Under the pieces are notes generated by a model. It saw nothing but the letters and a program-made list of their open reading frames with translations. It had not been told where the DNA came from and made no database searches. Made by a program: the position numbers and the translations under genes. A stretch of DNA of 20,390 nucleotides from an uncultured beta proteobacterium (GTDB taxonomy: Bacteria; Pseudomonadota; Gammaproteobacteria; Burkholderiales; Burkholderiaceae): positions 1-20,390 of the forward strand of contig CAIKGX010000139.1 in assembly GCA_903827075.1 (NCBI GenBank), read 5' to 3'. Shown piece by piece: positions 1 to 8,243 of this stretch. Every line of letters begins with the position of its first letter. Within the stretch, counting starts at the first letter, position 1.

Positions 1-1620
1 CTCATCATTCCGGTAAGTAAGGTAGCTGCCGCCTTGGGTTTTCTGACGGCATTCATTTACGCGTGGTTAGCGGGCTTTCAAATACCCGCACAAAGAACGA
101 TGTATATGGTGGGTGTCGTCGCTTTTGCTCTTTGGACCGGCAGAAATCCCCGCTCTTTTGATATCTGGTGGTGGGCTTTAGCTTTAGTGCTGGTGATTGA
201 TCCGATGGCACCATACACGCCTGGTTTCTGGCTATCATTTGGCGCAGTCGCAGCCATTTTGTATGGCATGAAAGATTCCGGCGGCCTCTTAGGAATACCT
301 ACCGGTAAAGAATTAGAAATGCATTACATAGATAGGACTAAGCAAGCCTTGTTTGAAGCCTGTCGTGTACAGGCTATAGTCACGATTGCGTTATTACCAC
401 TAACGCTGTATTGGTTTTATCAGGTTTCAATTGTGTCTCCACTTGCTAATGCGTTTGCTATTCCATTGGTAAGTTATGTTGTCACGCCTTTAGCCATTAG
501 CGGAGCACTCTTGCCAGAGTTCATTGGCAAATACTGCTTAATACTCGCCCATGCCTCAATGGAATATTTAGCGCTTGCGCTTAGTGGAATGGCCAGCTGG
601 CCGTGGTCTATGGTGTTATCTCATCAACCACATTGGTGGGTGCTTGCCATTGCAGTCATCGGAGTGGTGATAGCAATTCGTCCAGGCCCGATTAGGGATT
701 CCTGGAAATCTAGAGTGATGGGTTTGGCCTTATCGTGCACCTTATTTATCAAGCCCTTTGAGGTGAAGATTGGACCAGGCAGCTTTAGGGCTAGCGTCTT
801 AGATATTGGCCAAGGCACCGCTGTATTGATCGAAACCACTACCAAGAAATTACTGTATGACACCGGCCCCATTCAGGGTAAGAAAGATGATGCAGGCCAA
901 CGGATCATCCTGCCATTTTTTAGGGGTAGAGGGATTGATCAAGTTGATCGGATGGTGATTAGCCATAGCGATAGCGATCACGTTGGTGGTGCAGCGACTT
1001 TACTAAAAGAGGTCCGTTTTGAATCGATGATCGGCTCCTTACCTAGCGCCAATTCCTTGCTGGCTAATCTAAGCTCCAGAAAAATACCTAGCATTCCCTG
1101 TCGCTATGGCCAGTATTGGGTTTGGGATGAGGTGGAGTTTTATATATGGCATCCACATGAAGAAATGCTTTTCAGCTCGACTCAAACTGGTAAACCCAAT
1201 GAGATGAGTTGCGTCTTAGAGGTCAGAAATAAGACTGCCTCACTCTGGTTGACGGGCGATGTAGAGAAGCAAGGTGAGGCAGATATCACTACCAGACTAA
1301 GTCAGGAAAACTTATATGTACTGCAGGATAAAGAGTTGATCTTGATGGCGCCCCATCATGGCAGCAAGACATCGTCCTCTATTGAGCTACTCAACAAACT
1401 GAAACCAGATCAAGCCTTTGCACAAAATGGTTATCGCAATCGTTACGGACATCCTCACCCAACGGTAACAGCGCGTTATGAGGATTTAGGAATTCCGTTT
1501 TATCAAACGCCGCTAACGGGAATGCAGGTATGGCAGTTCGGGTCAGATAGTGGCGAAGCTGCCACACATCGATTTCTGAGAAAAGAAGGGCGCCGAATTT
1601 GGCATCGACATCCTGATTAA
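1..1620 (+). CDS. comEC: ComEC/Rec2 family DNA-uptake channel protein (5'-truncated by window)
   Basis: The reading frame is open from base 1, so the start lies upstream; the last 539 residues are visible. ComEC is the inner-membrane channel that carries single-stranded DNA into the cytoplasm during natural transformation. The first ~230 visible residues are strongly hydrophobic with several membrane-spanning stretches, matching the end of the Competence domain. From about base 790 the protein becomes a metallo-beta-lactamase-like domain, opening with VLDIGQGTAVLIET. It carries the metal-site motif HSDSDHVGG (from base 964), then TGDVEK (near 1255) and APHHGSKTSSS (near 1350). This membrane domain followed by a C-terminal MBL fold is the standard ComEC order in Gram-negative bacteria. 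The C-terminus looks complete and the motif residues are present, so the gene appears intact. Family assignment is firm; whether the strain is transformable cannot be seen here. Confidence 0.94.
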   Translation, partial: LIIPVSKVAAALGFLTAFIYAWLAGFQIPAQRTMYMVGVVAFALWTGRNPRSFDIWWWALALVLVIDPMAPYTPGFWLSFGAVAAILYGMKDSGGLLGIPTGKELEMHYIDRTKQALFEACRVQAIVTIALLPLTLYWFYQVSIVSPLANAFAIPLVSYVVTPLAISGALLPEFIGKYCLILAHASMEYLALALSGMASWPWSMVLSHQPHWWVLAIAVIGVVIAIRPGPIRDSWKSRVMGLALSCTLFIKPFEVKIGPGSFRASVLDIGQGTAVLIETTTKKLLYDTGPIQGKKDDAGQRIILPFFRGRGIDQVDRMVISHSDSDHVGGAATLLKEVRFESMIGSLPSANSLLANLSSRKIPSIPCRYGQYWVWDEVEFYIWHPHEEMLFSSTQTGKPNEMSCVLEVRNKTASLWLTGDVEKQGEADITTRLSQENLYVLQDKELILMAPHHGSKTSSSIELLNKLKPDQAFAQNGYRNRYGHPHPTVTARYEDLGIPFYQTPLTGMQVWQFGSDSGEAATHRFLRKEGRRIWHRHPD

Positions 1621-1669
1621 TTATGGGTACATTGTTTATAGTGGTGTTAATGAATTTAAAGGAGCTCTT

Positions 1670-2041
1670 ATGTCTAAGTTATTTGCATTGTCTTTGATTG
1701 CCTTCGTCAGCTTGTTAGGGTGCGCAGGCGCTGATGTACGCCCCATCGTAGATATGAAGGGTGTGAATGAGAGTGCCTATGAAAATGACCTTAAGGATTG
1801 CCAAACCATTGCGCAGCAACAATCTGGCATGGGCTCAACAGCGGCAAAAGGTGCTGGGGCTGGAGCTGTAGTGGGGGGGTTATTAGGCTTAGTTACCGGT
1901 GGAAATACCACTGGCATCGTTCAGGCTGCTGGTGCGGGCGCAGTGATTGGGGGCGCTGGGGGTGCTTATTCAGGCAATCAATCCCAAGAAGCAGTTGTGA
2001 AGCGTTGCCTTTCAGGGCGTGGTTATAAGGTCTTGAACTAG
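1670..2041 (+). CDS. Small glycine-zipper outer-membrane lipoprotein, function unknown
   Basis: This 123-residue protein starts at an ATG with a good Shine-Dalgarno (AAAGGAG, 1658–1664). The N-terminus is a lipoprotein signal peptide with lipobox LLGC, lipidated Cys at residue 18. The residue after the Cys is Ala rather than Asp, which by the usual Lol rule suggests the outer membrane. Residues ~59–102 are a glycine/alanine-rich hydrophobic stretch with repeated GxGAVxGG-type spacing, typical of glycine-zipper proteins that pack or span membranes. Two further cysteines, C44 and C113, flank this stretch and could form a disulfide. It follows comEC by 49 bp, but I see no evidence of a role in DNA uptake. 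Small glycine-zipper lipoproteins are common in proteobacterial envelopes and mostly uncharacterised, so no function is assigned. Confidence 0.87.
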   Translation: MSKLFALSLIAFVSLLGCAGADVRPIVDMKGVNESAYENDLKDCQTIAQQQSGMGSTAAKGAGAGAVVGGLLGLVTGGNTTGIVQAAGAGAVIGGAGGAYSGNQSQEAVVKRCLSGRGYKVLN

Positions 2042-2063
2042 ACAGGGATTCCAAAAAAGCAAA

Positions 2064-2085
2064 AAGCCCTTATAAATAAGGGCTT
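2064..2085 (-). terminator. Rho-independent terminator of the tRNA-fMet gene
   Basis: A perfect 9-bp inverted repeat (AAGCCCTTA at 2064–2072, TAAGGGCTT at 2077–2085) with a 4-nt loop. On the minus strand it is followed by a run rich in T (the A-rich plus-strand bases 2053–2065). This is the classical layout for a terminator acting on minus-strand transcription, and it lies 13 bp past the 3' end of the tRNA. There is no T-run on the plus-strand side, so it would stop transcripts of the upstream lipoprotein gene less efficiently. Confidence 0.88.
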
Positions 2086-2098
2086 AGAGCTGTAATAC

Positions 2099-2175
<77 letters not shown>

Positions 2176-2187
2176 TCTGAGTCTTAG

Positions 2188-2217
2188 ATTCTACCATTTT
2201 TTCACCCCCTCTGTCGA
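2188..2217 (-). promoter_or_regulatory. Sigma-70 promoter of tRNA-fMet
   Basis: Reading the minus strand, a -35 box TCGACA (plus 2212–2217, 5/6 to TTGACA) is followed after 18 bp by a -10 box TAGAAT (plus 2188–2193, 5/6 to TATAAT). The predicted start near 2181 is only about six bases before the mature tRNA 5' end, as expected for a tRNA gene. The bases just after the -10 box are not obviously GC-rich, so a stringent-response discriminator is not evident. Confidence 0.78.
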
Positions 2218-2332
2218 GGAATCCTTTGAATTCATGCTTAAACAGGGGGGTTTTGATGGGTAAAAAGGAGCGCTTTAGTGGGCTGTATAAGGAGTAATAT
2301 ATTGCCACGCAACACCATCCAAAGGTTATGAG

Positions 2333-4273
2333 ATGTCCATTAGCAACCCAGAATTTTCTAGCTCAACCATTCTAAATCCAGTAGAAGTCCATGGGCCTGA
2401 GGGTGAGCATAAAAAAAGTTTTGGCGTCATGATGCTTGCAGCAATTGGAGTGGTGTTTGGGGATATTGGAACTAGCCCACTGTACGCGTTAAAAGAGTGC
2501 TTTGATCCTCATCATGGCATTCCTTATTCACCCGAGGCGATCTTTGGTGTGATCTCGATGATGATCTGGGCGCTCATCTTGGTGGTGACAGTTAAATATG
2601 TGTTGTTTGTGATGCGTGCCGATAACAAGGGCGAGGGCGGGGTGCTCTCTTTGATGGCTTTAGCCTTACGCTCTTTTGACCACAAATCAAAAAGCTATTT
2701 CTTTTTCATGATCATGGGTATGTTGGGTGCATGCATGCTTCTGGGTGAATCCGTGATTACTCCTGCGATTTCAGTTTTATCAGCAGTAGAGGGTATTGAG
2801 ATTGCGGCGCCAGGAATGCATAAATTCATTATTCCTATTTCTCTGGTGATTTTGGTGTGCTTATTTTTAATCCAAAAATATGGCACTGCTGCAGTTGGAA
2901 AGTTATTTGGCCCTATTACCTTAGCTTGGTTCGCGACACTAGCCGTACTTGGCATTATTAATATTGGAAATGCGCCGGAAATCATTGCTGCATTTAATCC
3001 TTTTTATGCTGTGGACTTTGTTATTCAGCACCCCACTACTGCTTACATCGTGATGGGCGCGGTCGTCTTGGTGGTGACCGGAGTGGAAGCTTTATATTTA
3101 GACATGGGACATTTTGGGCGTAGCCCGGTCCGCTACGCTTGGTTAATTGTGGTGCTCCCCAGTTTATTGATCAACTATTTGGGTCAGGGTGCTCTGGTTC
3201 TATCAGATCCAGAGGCAATTAAAAATCCATTCTATTTAATGGTGCCTGAGTGGGCTTTATGGCCAACAGTAGGCTTGGCAACTGCGGCAACGGTCATTGC
3301 TTCGCAGGCTGTGATCTCTGGCGCATATTCTTTAGTGAGTCAGGCAATTCTCTTGGGCTTTATGCCCCGCATGAATATTCTTCATACATCCGATTCTGAG
3401 CAAGGACAGATTTATATTCCGATGGTGAACTGGGCCTTGTTATTTATGGTGGTTGGAACTGTGATCGCCTTTAAGGGGTCAATGGATTTGGCAGCTGCTT
3501 ACGGTATTTCCGTGACATCTACTATGTTGATTACTACGATCTTGTTGGCAGTGGTGATGTTGCGAGAGTGGAAAATGAATTTCTTCTTGGTGGCATTTAT
3601 CACCATAATCTTTTTAGTCATTGACTTTGCTTTTTGGACTGCCAACCTGATTAAAATTAAAGACGGTGGCTGGTATCCATTGGCTCTTGGCTTGCTGTGC
3701 TTTACCTGTTTAATCACGTGGTTTCGGGGTCGTCAGATTTTACGTAAACGCGCGATGGAAGAAGGTATTGAACTCAGCAGCTTTATCGATTCCTTGCTGA
3801 AGCATCCACCTCACCGAGTAGAGGGTACGGCAATTTTCTTAACTGCACATGTCGACTATTTACCGGTCTCTTTCTTACACAATCTGAAGCACAATCACGT
3901 TCTTCATGAAAGAGTATTCTTCCTGAAGGTGAGTATTTGGGACGTGCCGTATGTTAACGATGCAGAGCGCATTACGATGAAGGATTTGGGTGGCAATATT
4001 TATGTCATTCGCGCAATTTATGGATTTAAAGAAACTCCAGATATGGGCACGATTATTGATTTAGTTGAGAAGACCTTCGACATGAAGTTCAATTTAATGG
4101 ATACCTCATTCTTCTTATCTCGAGATACGATTGTTCCGTCAGCCATTCCTGGAATGGCTTTATGGCGTGAGCGCTTATTCTGTTGGATGTATCAAAACGC
4201 AGGGCGTCAATCTGACTTCTTTAAGATTCCTGCGAATCGCTTGGTAGAGCTAGGCGCAAAGGTAGAGATTTGA
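2333..4273 (+). CDS. kup: Kup/KUP-family low-affinity potassium uptake protein
   Basis: A 646-residue inner-membrane transporter that imports K+, in the characterised members together with H+. The family hallmark GDIGTSPLYALKE lies at residues 43–55, inside the first membrane segment. Around a dozen hydrophobic segments follow up to about residue 465, and the remaining ~180 residues form the soluble cytoplasmic C-terminal domain with the conserved TAHVDYLPVSFLHNLKHN-like stretch. Length is close to the ~620 residues of E. coli Kup, the excess being a hydrophilic N-terminal tail of ~30 residues. The ATG has a modest Shine-Dalgarno (AAAGG, 2321–2325). It is the first gene of a probable kup–(exported protein)–radA transcription unit, as the next start overlaps its stop codon. 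No confident promoter was found in the 115 bp between the tRNA promoter and this start, and no known K+ or c-di-AMP riboswitch was recognised. Confidence 0.95.
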   Translation: MSISNPEFSSSTILNPVEVHGPEGEHKKSFGVMMLAAIGVVFGDIGTSPLYALKECFDPHHGIPYSPEAIFGVISMMIWALILVVTVKYVLFVMRADNKGEGGVLSLMALALRSFDHKSKSYFFFMIMGMLGACMLLGESVITPAISVLSAVEGIEIAAPGMHKFIIPISLVILVCLFLIQKYGTAAVGKLFGPITLAWFATLAVLGIINIGNAPEIIAAFNPFYAVDFVIQHPTTAYIVMGAVVLVVTGVEALYLDMGHFGRSPVRYAWLIVVLPSLLINYLGQGALVLSDPEAIKNPFYLMVPEWALWPTVGLATAATVIASQAVISGAYSLVSQAILLGFMPRMNILHTSDSEQGQIYIPMVNWALLFMVVGTVIAFKGSMDLAAAYGISVTSTMLITTILLAVVMLREWKMNFFLVAFITIIFLVIDFAFWTANLIKIKDGGWYPLALGLLCFTCLITWFRGRQILRKRAMEEGIELSSFIDSLLKHPPHRVEGTAIFLTAHVDYLPVSFLHNLKHNHVLHERVFFLKVSIWDVPYVNDAERITMKDLGGNIYVIRAIYGFKETPDMGTIIDLVEKTFDMKFNLMDTSFFLSRDTIVPSAIPGMALWRERLFCWMYQNAGRQSDFFKIPANRLVELGAKVEI

Positions 4274-4779
4274 GAAAGCCTTCGTCGTTGCGATCCTTCT
4301 TTACGCTGGGGATATTTTTACTGGTTTGTGCATTTAGCAGCTTAGTGCTGGCCACGCCTGCTGAGGAGGCAGAGCTCGAGCAGTTAGATAGAATTGAGCG
4401 AGAGCTAGAGTTGCAGCGTGACTGGGCCAAATATCGCTGGGAGAAGACTTCTTCAGAGTGTTATCAGAAATACTGGGTGAATAACTGCTTAAGTAACTCT
4501 CGCACCTTGTACCGCAAAGAAATTGATCCTATTCGTGAACAAGAAGTGCGATTACATGAAGCGCAGCGCAAATTGCGTGCAAGCATCAAGGATCAGCGTG
4601 ATGCGAAGAAGATTGCTGAGCGCGCCTCCCCAGAAAAAGCAGCTGAACGGGTGGCCAATCAAAAAGAGTATGAAGAAAAACAAAAAGATGCAGCAGCGCG
4701 CGCAGCAGACTTAGAGCAGCGTCGTAAAGATGCGCCTAAACGCGCACAAGAAAATAAAGCGGGCACTCAGCTCGACTAA
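4270..4779 (+). CDS. Small exported coiled-coil protein of unknown function
   Basis: I do not recognise a named family. The start is a TTG whose last two bases overlap the kup stop codon TGA (4271–4273), preceded by AAAGG at 4258–4262, so translation is probably coupled to kup. Residues 1–28 are a signal peptide: positive RKPSSLR, a hydrophobic core, then LVLA before the predicted cleavage at A28/T29. The mature part, ~141 residues, is highly charged. It has an acidic heptad-like helix at ~31–55 and a long helical Lys/Arg/Glu/Ala-rich stretch at ~85–160 that should form a coiled coil. Between them sits the only distinctive section, ~56–82, with C64 and C73 placed for a disulfide in the periplasm. 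It ends 4 bp before the radA start. The features suggest a periplasmic structural or chaperone-like protein, but that is a guess. Confidence 0.78.
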   Translation: MRKPSSLRSFFTLGIFLLVCAFSSLVLATPAEEAELEQLDRIERELELQRDWAKYRWEKTSSECYQKYWVNNCLSNSRTLYRKEIDPIREQEVRLHEAQRKLRASIKDQRDAKKIAERASPEKAAERVANQKEYEEKQKDAAARAADLEQRRKDAPKRAQENKAGTQLD

Positions 4780-4783
4780 TCCC

Positions 4784-6148
4784 TTGGCTAAAATTAAATC
4801 TATCTATATTTGCCAGTCCTGTGGTGGCACCTCAGCTAAATGGCAAGGACAATGCCCATCCTGTCAGGCATGGAACACGATGGAGGAAGGTTTACCTGAG
4901 GTGAGTTCCAACTCTCGCTTTCAAGGCTTGGCTCAATCACTACCTAGGCAAAAATTATCTGCCATCACAGCCGAAGATCTCCCGCGTTTTAGTACTGGCG
5001 TAGAAGAATTTGATCGGGTTTTGGGTGGTGGTTTAGTTCCGGGCGGTGTTGTTCTGTTGGGCGGGGATCCTGGTATTGGCAAATCTACATTGCTGCTCCA
5101 AGCCTCCGCAGAAATGAGTTCTGCAGGAATGAGCGTGCTCTATAGCAGTGGCGAAGAGTCTGCATCCCAAATTGCATTGCGCGCAAAACGTATTGCACTA
5201 AACGCGCCCCAACTAGAAGTGCTGGCAGAAATTCAGTTAGAAAAGCTGTTATCCATTATGGATACCGTTAGACCCCAGGTATTAGTAGTGGATTCGATTC
5301 AGACCTTGTACTCCGATGCATTGAGTTCTGCACCTGGCTCTGTTGCACAAGTCAGAGAATGTGCGGCGCAACTGACCAGGGCCGCGAAATCAAGTGGGAT
5401 CTGTGTGTTGATGGTTGGACACGTGACTAAGGATGGTCATCTTGCTGGTCCTAGGGTGCTCGAGCATATTGTTGATACCGTCTTGTACTTTGAGGGGGAT
5501 ACCCATTCCTCATTCCGCTTAGTGCGATCCATTAAGAATCGCTTTGGTGCCGTGAATGAATTAGGTGTATTTGCCATGACTGAAAAAGGACTGCGTGGGG
5601 TTGCTAATCCATCTGCCATCTTCCTCTCTCAACATGCAGAAATGGTTCCTGGTGCTTGTGTGCTGGTGACGCAAGAAGGTAGCCGTCCACTATTAGTCGA
5701 GATACAGGCATTGGTAGATACAGCGCATATTCCCAATCCGCGAAGGTTGGCAGTGGGTTTAGAGCAGCATCGCCTGGCTATGTTATTGGCTGTATTACAT
5801 CGCCATGCAGGAGTAGCCTGCTTTGATCAAGATGTGTTCTTAAATGCCGTAGGTGGCGTAAAGATTTCAGAGCCAGCGGCTGACCTAGCTGTTTTGCTGG
5901 CGATTCAGTCTTCGATACGAAATAAAGCCTTACCGAAAGAATTAATCGTATTTGGTGAGGTCGGTTTAGCGGGAGAGATTCGTCCATGTCCGCGCGGCCA
6001 GGAGCGCCTCAAAGAAGCTGCCAAGTTGGGCTTTACGATCGCCATTATTCCTAAGGCTAATATGCCTAAGGCCAAGATTGCAGGCTTAAGAGTGATTCCG
6101 GTTGAGCGTATTGACCAGGCAATCGCTGCCGCAACAGAGTTAAGTTAA
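4784..6148 (+). CDS. radA: DNA repair protein RadA (branch-migration helicase)
   Basis: RadA is a RecA-related ATPase that promotes branch migration of recombination intermediates and, in transformable species, extends strand invasion. The 454-residue protein has an N-terminal zinc finger with C10, C13, C24 and C27, Walker A GDPGIGKST at 94–102 and Walker B VLVVDSIQT at 166–174. The RadA-specific KNRFG motif is at 251–255, and the Lon-protease-like C-terminal domain starts around residue 290. I chose the TTG at 4784 because it gives MAKIKSIYICQSCGG, the usual family N-terminus. An in-frame ATG at 4730 would add 18 residues and overlap the upstream gene by 50 bp. No strong Shine-Dalgarno precedes the TTG, so coupling to the gene ending 4 bp earlier is likely. 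Its stop is 10 bp from that of convergent prmB. Confidence 0.94.
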   Translation: MAKIKSIYICQSCGGTSAKWQGQCPSCQAWNTMEEGLPEVSSNSRFQGLAQSLPRQKLSAITAEDLPRFSTGVEEFDRVLGGGLVPGGVVLLGGDPGIGKSTLLLQASAEMSSAGMSVLYSSGEESASQIALRAKRIALNAPQLEVLAEIQLEKLLSIMDTVRPQVLVVDSIQTLYSDALSSAPGSVAQVRECAAQLTRAAKSSGICVLMVGHVTKDGHLAGPRVLEHIVDTVLYFEGDTHSSFRLVRSIKNRFGAVNELGVFAMTEKGLRGVANPSAIFLSQHAEMVPGACVLVTQEGSRPLLVEIQALVDTAHIPNPRRLAVGLEQHRLAMLLAVLHRHAGVACFDQDVFLNAVGGVKISEPAADLAVLLAIQSSIRNKALPKELIVFGEVGLAGEIRPCPRGQERLKEAAKLGFTIAIIPKANMPKAKIAGLRVIPVERIDQAIAAATELS

Positions 6149-6158
6149 TACTGCCTAT

Positions 6159-7061
6159 TTAGCGCAAGTCTTCTGCTTGAATTAACAGCACCTGCTGATC
6201 GCCGGCAGATACTTCCATCCAGATGGCGGGAATTTGCGGGAAGGCTTTTTTAAAGTGCTCATATTCATTGCCAATCTCAATCAGAATGGCGCCGCGTTCT
6301 GAGAGGTAGTCGGGCGCGCCGGCAATAATTTTCCGAATCAGATCCATGCCATCGTCTCCACCAGCCAAAGCCAAAGCGGGCTCTGCATGGTATTCAGCGG
6401 GTAAGACGCTCATGGAGTGTGCATTGACATAAGGGGGGTTGCAGATAATCAGATCAAAGCGGTCATCATCATAAGGTTCTGGAAGCGCATCCCATAAGTC
6501 CCCGCTAAAGAGTTCCACTTGTGAAATGAGACCATGACGATCGAGATTGCGTGCAGCAACTGCTAAGGCAGGCAAACTAATATCACAGGCACTCACATGA
6601 ATATCAGGGCAGGACATAGCTAATAAAATAGCTAGAGAGCCGTTGCCGGTGCATAAATCAAGCGCTCTGCCATCAGCAGGTAACCAGGGTTCAAGAGAGC
6701 CATCCGCAATTAACTCCGCAATCCAGGAGCGCGGTACGATGCTTTGTTCACTGCTATAGAAAGGCACGCCCATCAGCCATGCTTCACCTAGGATGTAAGC
6801 TAATGGTTTGCGAGTATCAATGCGGGTCTGTGCGATTTCCAGCGCCCCACTAATCTGTTTAGTGCTCAAGAGTTGATCTAAATGATCAAGAGCATCAGTA
6901 GGGCTGAGATCTATTTGTTTACTGGCGATCCACAAGGCTTCGCTGCGGGCGTCAATTGCGCCATGACCATAGTGCAAATCCGCTGCCTCTAGTTTTTGTG
7001 CAAGTAGTTCAATGCACTGCTCTAGAGTGACATGTTCAGGGGCTTGAGGCTCGGGGTCCAT
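6159..7061 (-). CDS. prmB: Ribosomal protein L3 N5-glutamine methyltransferase
   Basis: A 300-residue SAM-dependent methyltransferase that modifies a glutamine side chain. The SAM-binding motif I is DLCTGNGSLAI at 135–145 and the catalytic NPPY motif, which holds the glutamine amide, is at 208–211. Assignment to PrmB (L3) rather than the related PrmC (release factors) rests on the N-terminal YGHG at 31–34, on VPRSWIAELI at 109–118 and on the ~300-residue length, all as remembered for E. coli PrmB. It is the last gene of the dapD–dapE–prmB unit, starting 21 bp after the dapE stop. The Shine-Dalgarno is weak and distant. The only in-frame start near the N-terminus is the ATG at 7061. Confidence 0.92.
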   Translation of the reverse strand: MDPEPQAPEHVTLEQCIELLAQKLEAADLHYGHGAIDARSEALWIASKQIDLSPTDALDHLDQLLSTKQISGALEIAQTRIDTRKPLAYILGEAWLMGVPFYSSEQSIVPRSWIAELIADGSLEPWLPADGRALDLCTGNGSLAILLAMSCPDIHVSACDISLPALAVAARNLDRHGLISQVELFSGDLWDALPEPYDDDRFDLIICNPPYVNAHSMSVLPAEYHAEPALALAGGDDGMDLIRKIIAGAPDYLSERGAILIEIGNEYEHFKKAFPQIPAIWMEVSAGDQQVLLIQAEDLR

Positions 7062-7082
7062 GGCGTTTTATGTTTTTCCAGG

Positions 7083-8234
7083 CTAAGCAACTAATTGCTC
7101 GAGAGTCTTGCGATAAATATTCGTGAGTGGCACTATATCTTCGACATTGACGGACTCATTAATCTTATGGCTAGTGGCATTTAAGGGTCCAAACTCCACT
7201 ACTTCCTTGCAGATCTTGGCGATAAAGCGACCATCGCTAGTGCCACCAGTAGTAGACAGCTCTGTATTAATCCGTGTTTCTGCTTTGATGGCTTTGCGAA
7301 GGGCATTGGCTAAGTCGCCATCGCCAGTGATGAATGGACTACCACCCAAATGCCAATCGATTTTGTAGTCTATCTGCTCATCATTTAATGCTTTTTCTAG
7401 GCGCTCACGTAACTGCTCAGGAGTGCTTTCAGTAGAGAAGCGAAAATTGAAGTCGATTTCTAAATTACCAGGGATGATGTTGTTAGCACCGGTACCTGCG
7501 TGAATATTAGACATCTGAAAACTAGTTGGCTGAAAGTACGCATTCCCTTTATCCCACTCTATTTCAGTGAGTTTTTGAATGATGCTTCCAGCTAAATGAA
7601 TGGGGTTTAATCCCAGATGGGGGTAGGCGATATGCGCCTGAATGCCTCTAATTTCGAGCTTGCCCGATAAGGAACCGCGTCGACCATTCTTTATCATGTC
7701 ACCAAGTAGGTCTACTGAAGTGGGTTCACCAATCACGCAATAGTCCAAACGCTGACCATGTTTTTGCAGGCGCTCGCACATGACGACGGTGCCATCATGT
7801 GCAGGACCTTCTTCATCACTAGTAATCAAAAAAGCAATCGAGCCTTTGTGATTAGGGTGGGTGAGAACAAATTCTTCAGTAGCAACCACAAACCCGGCTA
7901 AGGAGGTTTTCATATCCGCAGCGCCACGGCCATATAAGTAGCCATCACGAATGGTTGGGGTAAAGGGATCACTATCCCATTTATCGAGCGGCCCAGTAGG
8001 GACAACATCAGTATGTCCAGCAAACATCAAGACTTTGCCATGATCGCCAGCTGTACCTTTTTTAATGGCCCACAAATTGGTAACCTGAAAATTCTCAGGT
8101 CCACTGATGACACTCTCCGTATGAAAGCCAATGGCCTGGAGTCGTTCTGCAATCAATTCTTGGCAACCGCCATCCGCAGGGGTAACCGATCGACAGGAGA
8201 TCAGGGCTTCAGTTAGCTCAAGGGTGGCGCTCAT
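7083..8234 (-). CDS. dapE: Succinyl-diaminopimelate desuccinylase
   Basis: DapE is a dinuclear zinc hydrolase that removes succinate from N-succinyl-LL-diaminopimelate, giving LL-DAP for lysine and for peptidoglycan cross-links. The 383-residue protein shows the M20 metallopeptidase pattern: AGHTDVVP with H74, the bridging aspartate D107 in GRGAADMK, the catalytic glutamate pair E141/E142 in TSDEEGP, E170 in IGEPTS, and H356 near the C-terminus in NATSHKINE. TTGGTSDGRF at 328–337 is the DapE signature that separates it from ArgE-type relatives. Length is close to the ~375 residues of the E. coli enzyme. It begins 9 bp after the dapD stop, with no clear Shine-Dalgarno of its own, consistent with cotranslation. 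Confidence 0.95.
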   Translation of the reverse strand: MSATLELTEALISCRSVTPADGGCQELIAERLQAIGFHTESVISGPENFQVTNLWAIKKGTAGDHGKVLMFAGHTDVVPTGPLDKWDSDPFTPTIRDGYLYGRGAADMKTSLAGFVVATEEFVLTHPNHKGSIAFLITSDEEGPAHDGTVVMCERLQKHGQRLDYCVIGEPTSVDLLGDMIKNGRRGSLSGKLEIRGIQAHIAYPHLGLNPIHLAGSIIQKLTEIEWDKGNAYFQPTSFQMSNIHAGTGANNIIPGNLEIDFNFRFSTESTPEQLRERLEKALNDEQIDYKIDWHLGGSPFITGDGDLANALRKAIKAETRINTELSTTGGTSDGRFIAKICKEVVEFGPLNATSHKINESVNVEDIVPLTNIYRKTLEQLVA

Positions 8235-8243
8235 GGATTTGGC

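Noticed and set aside
2695..2985. A 96-codon minus-strand frame inside kup
   Set aside because: Fully antisense to conserved Kup membrane segments; its composition is that expected from the complement of hydrophobic codons.
4730..4783. Longer radA start at the ATG at 4730
   Set aside because: It would add 18 residues absent from the family and overlap the upstream gene by 50 bp; the TTG at 4784 gives the canonical MAK…CxxC N-terminus.
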